Part shown: piece after piece, positions 29,414 through 30,937 of the stretch
How the letters are laid out: each line of letters opens with the position of its first letter
Numbering within the stretch: the stretch's first letter is position 1
Virus record (IMG/VR): IMGVR_UViG_3300046794_000244
Span: 1 to 30,937 of that record
Length of the DNA stretch: 30,937 bases
From: a virus
Reading direction: 5' to 3' (one strand)
Translations under genes and position numbers: made by a program
Notes under the pieces: model-generated
Told to the model about the DNA's origin: nothing
The model's database searches: none
Seen by the model: the letters and a program-made list of their open reading frames with translations, nothing else

Positions 29414-29857
29414 TCACTCGTAAGCGGCAGCTTCTAGCCGAAACTAGTCTGTCGGGATTGCTTACATTCCGAATTGCGCAGAGCTGATGGGGCAAAAATG
29501 GGGCAACTCATACGCCAATTCATGCCAATCAATGCCAGTTATGCGTTTATGCATGCTCGATGAAAGTGCTACAAACCCCAGTAAGGGCGGGAGTTTCGCC
29601 TCCTTTACCGTTAATACTCCAGCACAATCGGCGTGTGGGAGGACAGATCGGAGAGCGCTTTATTCATCGGATATAGGCAAATTCGTTGAAAGGTGTGGGG
29701 CAAAGGAGGGGCATCGGCCCGGCTTTTCCGCGATGGGCGCAAGGTTACCATGGGCGGTCCGACCTACGCAGGCGTGAAAGCCTCAAGGCAAAGTATTCGT
29801 GGTCTATGCACAAATTATGCAATTTGGCATTTGTCTTCCGAAAAAAGATCAAGCACT
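29414..29857. other. Gap upstream of the repressor with short repeats, possible boundary
   Basis: No gene is supported here. It holds a direct repeat ATGGGGCAA at 29488-29496 and 29499-29507, a repeated ATGCCA at about 29522-29536, and a degenerate relative of the operators found at 30688-30757 (TATGCGTTTATGCATG near 29540). TATGCACAAATTATGCA at about 29806 is another half-site pair just upstream of the repressor. Because gene content changes here from accessory to regulatory, an integration boundary is possible but not shown. Confidence 0.4.
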
Positions 29858-30601
29858 ATGCGCGTTATGCAAAAACGCAATGTTTCTACCGTCTTAAGAG
29901 CACTGCTTGACCAGCACGGAATCTCCCCCACGGAGCTTCACCGTCGCACCGGCGTGCCTCAATCCACTCTCTCGCGCATTCTCAGCGGGAAGATCGTCGA
30001 TCCTTCGGATAAACATATTTCGAAGATCGCCGAGTACTTCGTCGTGAGTACCGATCAGTTGCGGGGCCGTGCGGATGTCGCGCCGGCCGCCAGCGCCGGG
30101 CGCGATGAATTGCATTCGGAACTCAAGGACATAAGCCTGTGGGATGACGATACGCCCGTCGATGACGACGAGGTGTCGGTTCCCTTTCTTCGCGAGGTTG
30201 AATTGGCTGCTGGATCAGGAAGATTCGTCATCGAAGAGAGCGAGCGCTCTAGCCTGCGCTTCGGCAAGCGTAGCTTGCGCCACAACGGCGTGCAGTTCGA
30301 CCAGGCCAAATGCGTGACCGTGCGCGGCAATAGCATGTTGCCGGTGCTGCGTGATGGCGCCACGGTCGGGGTGAATGCCGGCAAATGCGGGATTGGCGAC
30401 ATCGTCGACGGCGACCTGTACGCCATCAATCACAATGGCCAGTTGCGGGTGAAACAGCTTTATCGCCTGCCGACGGGGATTCGCCTGCGCAGCTTCAATC
30501 GCGATGAGCATCCGGACGAGGACTACAGCTTCCAGGAAATCCAGGAAGAGCAGATCGTCATCCTCGGTCACGTCTTCTGGTGGGGCATGTACGCCCGTTA
30601 A
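29858..30601 (+). CDS. XRE-S24 phage repressor (LexA/CI-like)
   Basis: A 247-residue repressor. The N-terminal XRE helix-turn-helix (about 8-68) contains GISPTELHRRTGVPQSTLSRILSGKIVDPS; the C-terminal S24 domain has Ser159 in RGNSMLP and Lys199 in RVKQLY, the self-cleavage dyad, and an Ala-Gly pair at 118-119 (LAAGSG), the probable cleavage site before the catalytic domain. RecA-stimulated self-cleavage after DNA damage would release prophage or pyocin-type genes. The start is ATG 29858; ATG 29867 is equally plausible since no clear ribosome site is seen. A terminator follows and operators lie 86 bases downstream. Confidence 0.93.
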   Translation: MRVMQKRNVSTVLRALLDQHGISPTELHRRTGVPQSTLSRILSGKIVDPSDKHISKIAEYFVVSTDQLRGRADVAPAASAGRDELHSELKDISLWDDDTPVDDDEVSVPFLREVELAAGSGRFVIEESERSSLRFGKRSLRHNGVQFDQAKCVTVRGNSMLPVLRDGATVGVNAGKCGIGDIVDGDLYAINHNGQLRVKQLYRLPTGIRLRSFNRDEHPDEDYSFQEIQEEQIVILGHVFWWGMYAR

Positions 30602-30619
30602 CCTCACCGCTGTCAGATA

Positions 30620-30646
30620 AAACCCGCTCATCGGCGGGTTTTTTTT
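30620..30646 (+). terminator. Intrinsic terminator of the repressor gene
   Basis: A 7-bp stem AACCCGC/GCGGGTT with a 6-base loop and a run of eight T, 19 bases after the repressor stop. It separates the repressor transcript from the operator region. Confidence 0.85.
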
Positions 30647-30687
30647 CGTCTGTCGAAAACCGCCAACGCCTTTGTCTGCGGAGCTTT

Positions 30688-30757
30688 AATGCATCCGTGC
30701 ATTTCAGGTGCATAAATAAATGCATTTATGCATTGACTGTATATGCATCCATGCATA
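30688..30757. promoter_or_regulatory. Three 16-bp inverted-repeat operators
   Basis: Three copies of WATGCA-N4-TGCATW: AATGCATCCGTGCATT (30688-30703), AATGCATTTATGCATT (30719-30734) and TATGCATCCATGCATA (30742-30757). Centres are 31 and 23 bases apart, about three and two helix turns, like multi-site phage operators. A further TGCA half-site lies at 30709. The neighbouring XRE-S24 repressor is the obvious binder; this is inference. Confidence 0.72.
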
Positions 30758-30761
30758 TTCT
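30733..30761 (+). promoter_or_regulatory. Rightward promoter overlapped by operators
   Basis: TTGACT (30733-30738), 17-base spacer, TATTCT (30756-30761). The middle operator touches the -35 and the third lies in the spacer and -10, so repressor binding would block it. It is directed out of the window on the right. CTGTATAT in the spacer resembles half a LexA box only. Confidence 0.6.
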
Positions 30762-30826
30762 TTGTCTCAAGCGGCCCAACAAGGCGGCTCGAAACGAAGC
30801 TCTTTAGTTTCATCACAAAGGCAGCG

Positions 30827-30937
30827 ATGAACCGGCCTCAACGGTTCAGAGGGTTGGCAACTGACCCGGGTGTGCAGCGTAAAGCACCAGAAGCAGTTAT
30901 CCGGCGGGCAGGGACCGCGGTCGGAAAAACAATCTGA
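30827..30937 (+). CDS. Doubtful short frame after the promoter
   Basis: A 36-residue frame (MNRPQRFRGLATDPGVQRKA at its start) with a weak AAAGG upstream, ending on the last base of the window. It is Arg-rich and has no recognisable family. It is listed only because it is the first ATG downstream of the operator-promoter region; it may be untranslated leader. Confidence 0.2.
   Translation: MNRPQRFRGLATDPGVQRKAPEAVIRRAGTAVGKTI

Noticed and set aside
29488-29507. Direct repeat ATGGGGCAA as attachment core
   Set aside because: The two copies are only 11 bases apart and no matching copy at another prophage end is visible, so it cannot be called an att site.
30735-30754. LexA-like box in the operator region (ACTGTATAT left half)
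   Set aside because: The left half is perfect but the right half lacks CAG; the sequence is better explained by the three TGCA-type palindromes.
30743-30826. Frame starting at the third operator (MHPCIFF...)
   Set aside because: Its start lies inside the operator and -10 region, upstream of the predicted transcript start.
1-30937. CRISPR arrays, tRNA or rRNA genes, insertion sequences
   Set aside because: No regularly spaced repeats, cloverleaf-type sequences or transposase genes were seen on reading both strands.

Overview
The window looks like a prophage in a Pseudomonas of the fluorescens type. The evidence is GC-rich coding DNA, Pseudomonas-style phage late genes, a LexA/CI-like S24 repressor and gene families common in Pseudomonas prophages; the genus is inferred, not proven. 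The phage is a mosaic: a lambda-like head module joined to a P2-like contractile tail module, so a temperate myovirus. The left edge cuts the large terminase. No integrase, replication genes, small terminase or holin is visible.

Region 1 (2-6875), head: large terminase (GpA/TerL), gpW-like joiner, portal, ClpP-type prohead protease, decoration protein, major capsid protein E, FII-like head-tail attachment protein and a gpZ-like protein, packed with overlapping stops and starts. Region 2 (6868-20088), tail: a possible tail-completion protein, baseplate V, W, J and I, a collar/glycine-rich tail fibre and its DUF4376 partner, sheath, tube, a tandemly duplicated gpE chaperone with an apparent frameshift extension, tape measure, gpU with a long N-terminal extension, gpX and gpD. 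Region 3 (20137-22168), lysis and modification: GH19 endolysin, Rz with nested Rz1, and a D12-class adenine methylase behind a LexA-like box. Intrinsic-terminator-like hairpins with T-runs sit just in front of the capsid, baseplate, sheath, gpD and lysin genes and divide the late operon into blocks.

Region 4 (about 22200-24700) is an AT-richer three-gene minus-strand cassette that does not fit the phage core: a PD-(D/E)XK-like protein, a PIN-like protein and a RES-domain protein, the last two overlapping by 4 bp. The end of the RES domain continues in another frame after its stop, which suggests a frameshift. This is the best candidate for an undescribed defence or toxin system. Upstream on the same strand lie a YedK/SRAP gene and a Cys-rich-tail protein behind a second LexA-like box, so DNA damage may induce this arm.

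Region 5 (26308-29413) holds small accessory genes of unknown function, a 54-residue membrane peptide with a near-consensus promoter, and a 326-residue unknown protein. Region 6 (29858-30937) is the regulatory end: an XRE-S24 repressor, its terminator, and three 16-bp inverted-repeat operators overlapping a rightward promoter. SOS induction would plausibly inactivate the repressor and at the same time derepress the methylase and YedK operons.
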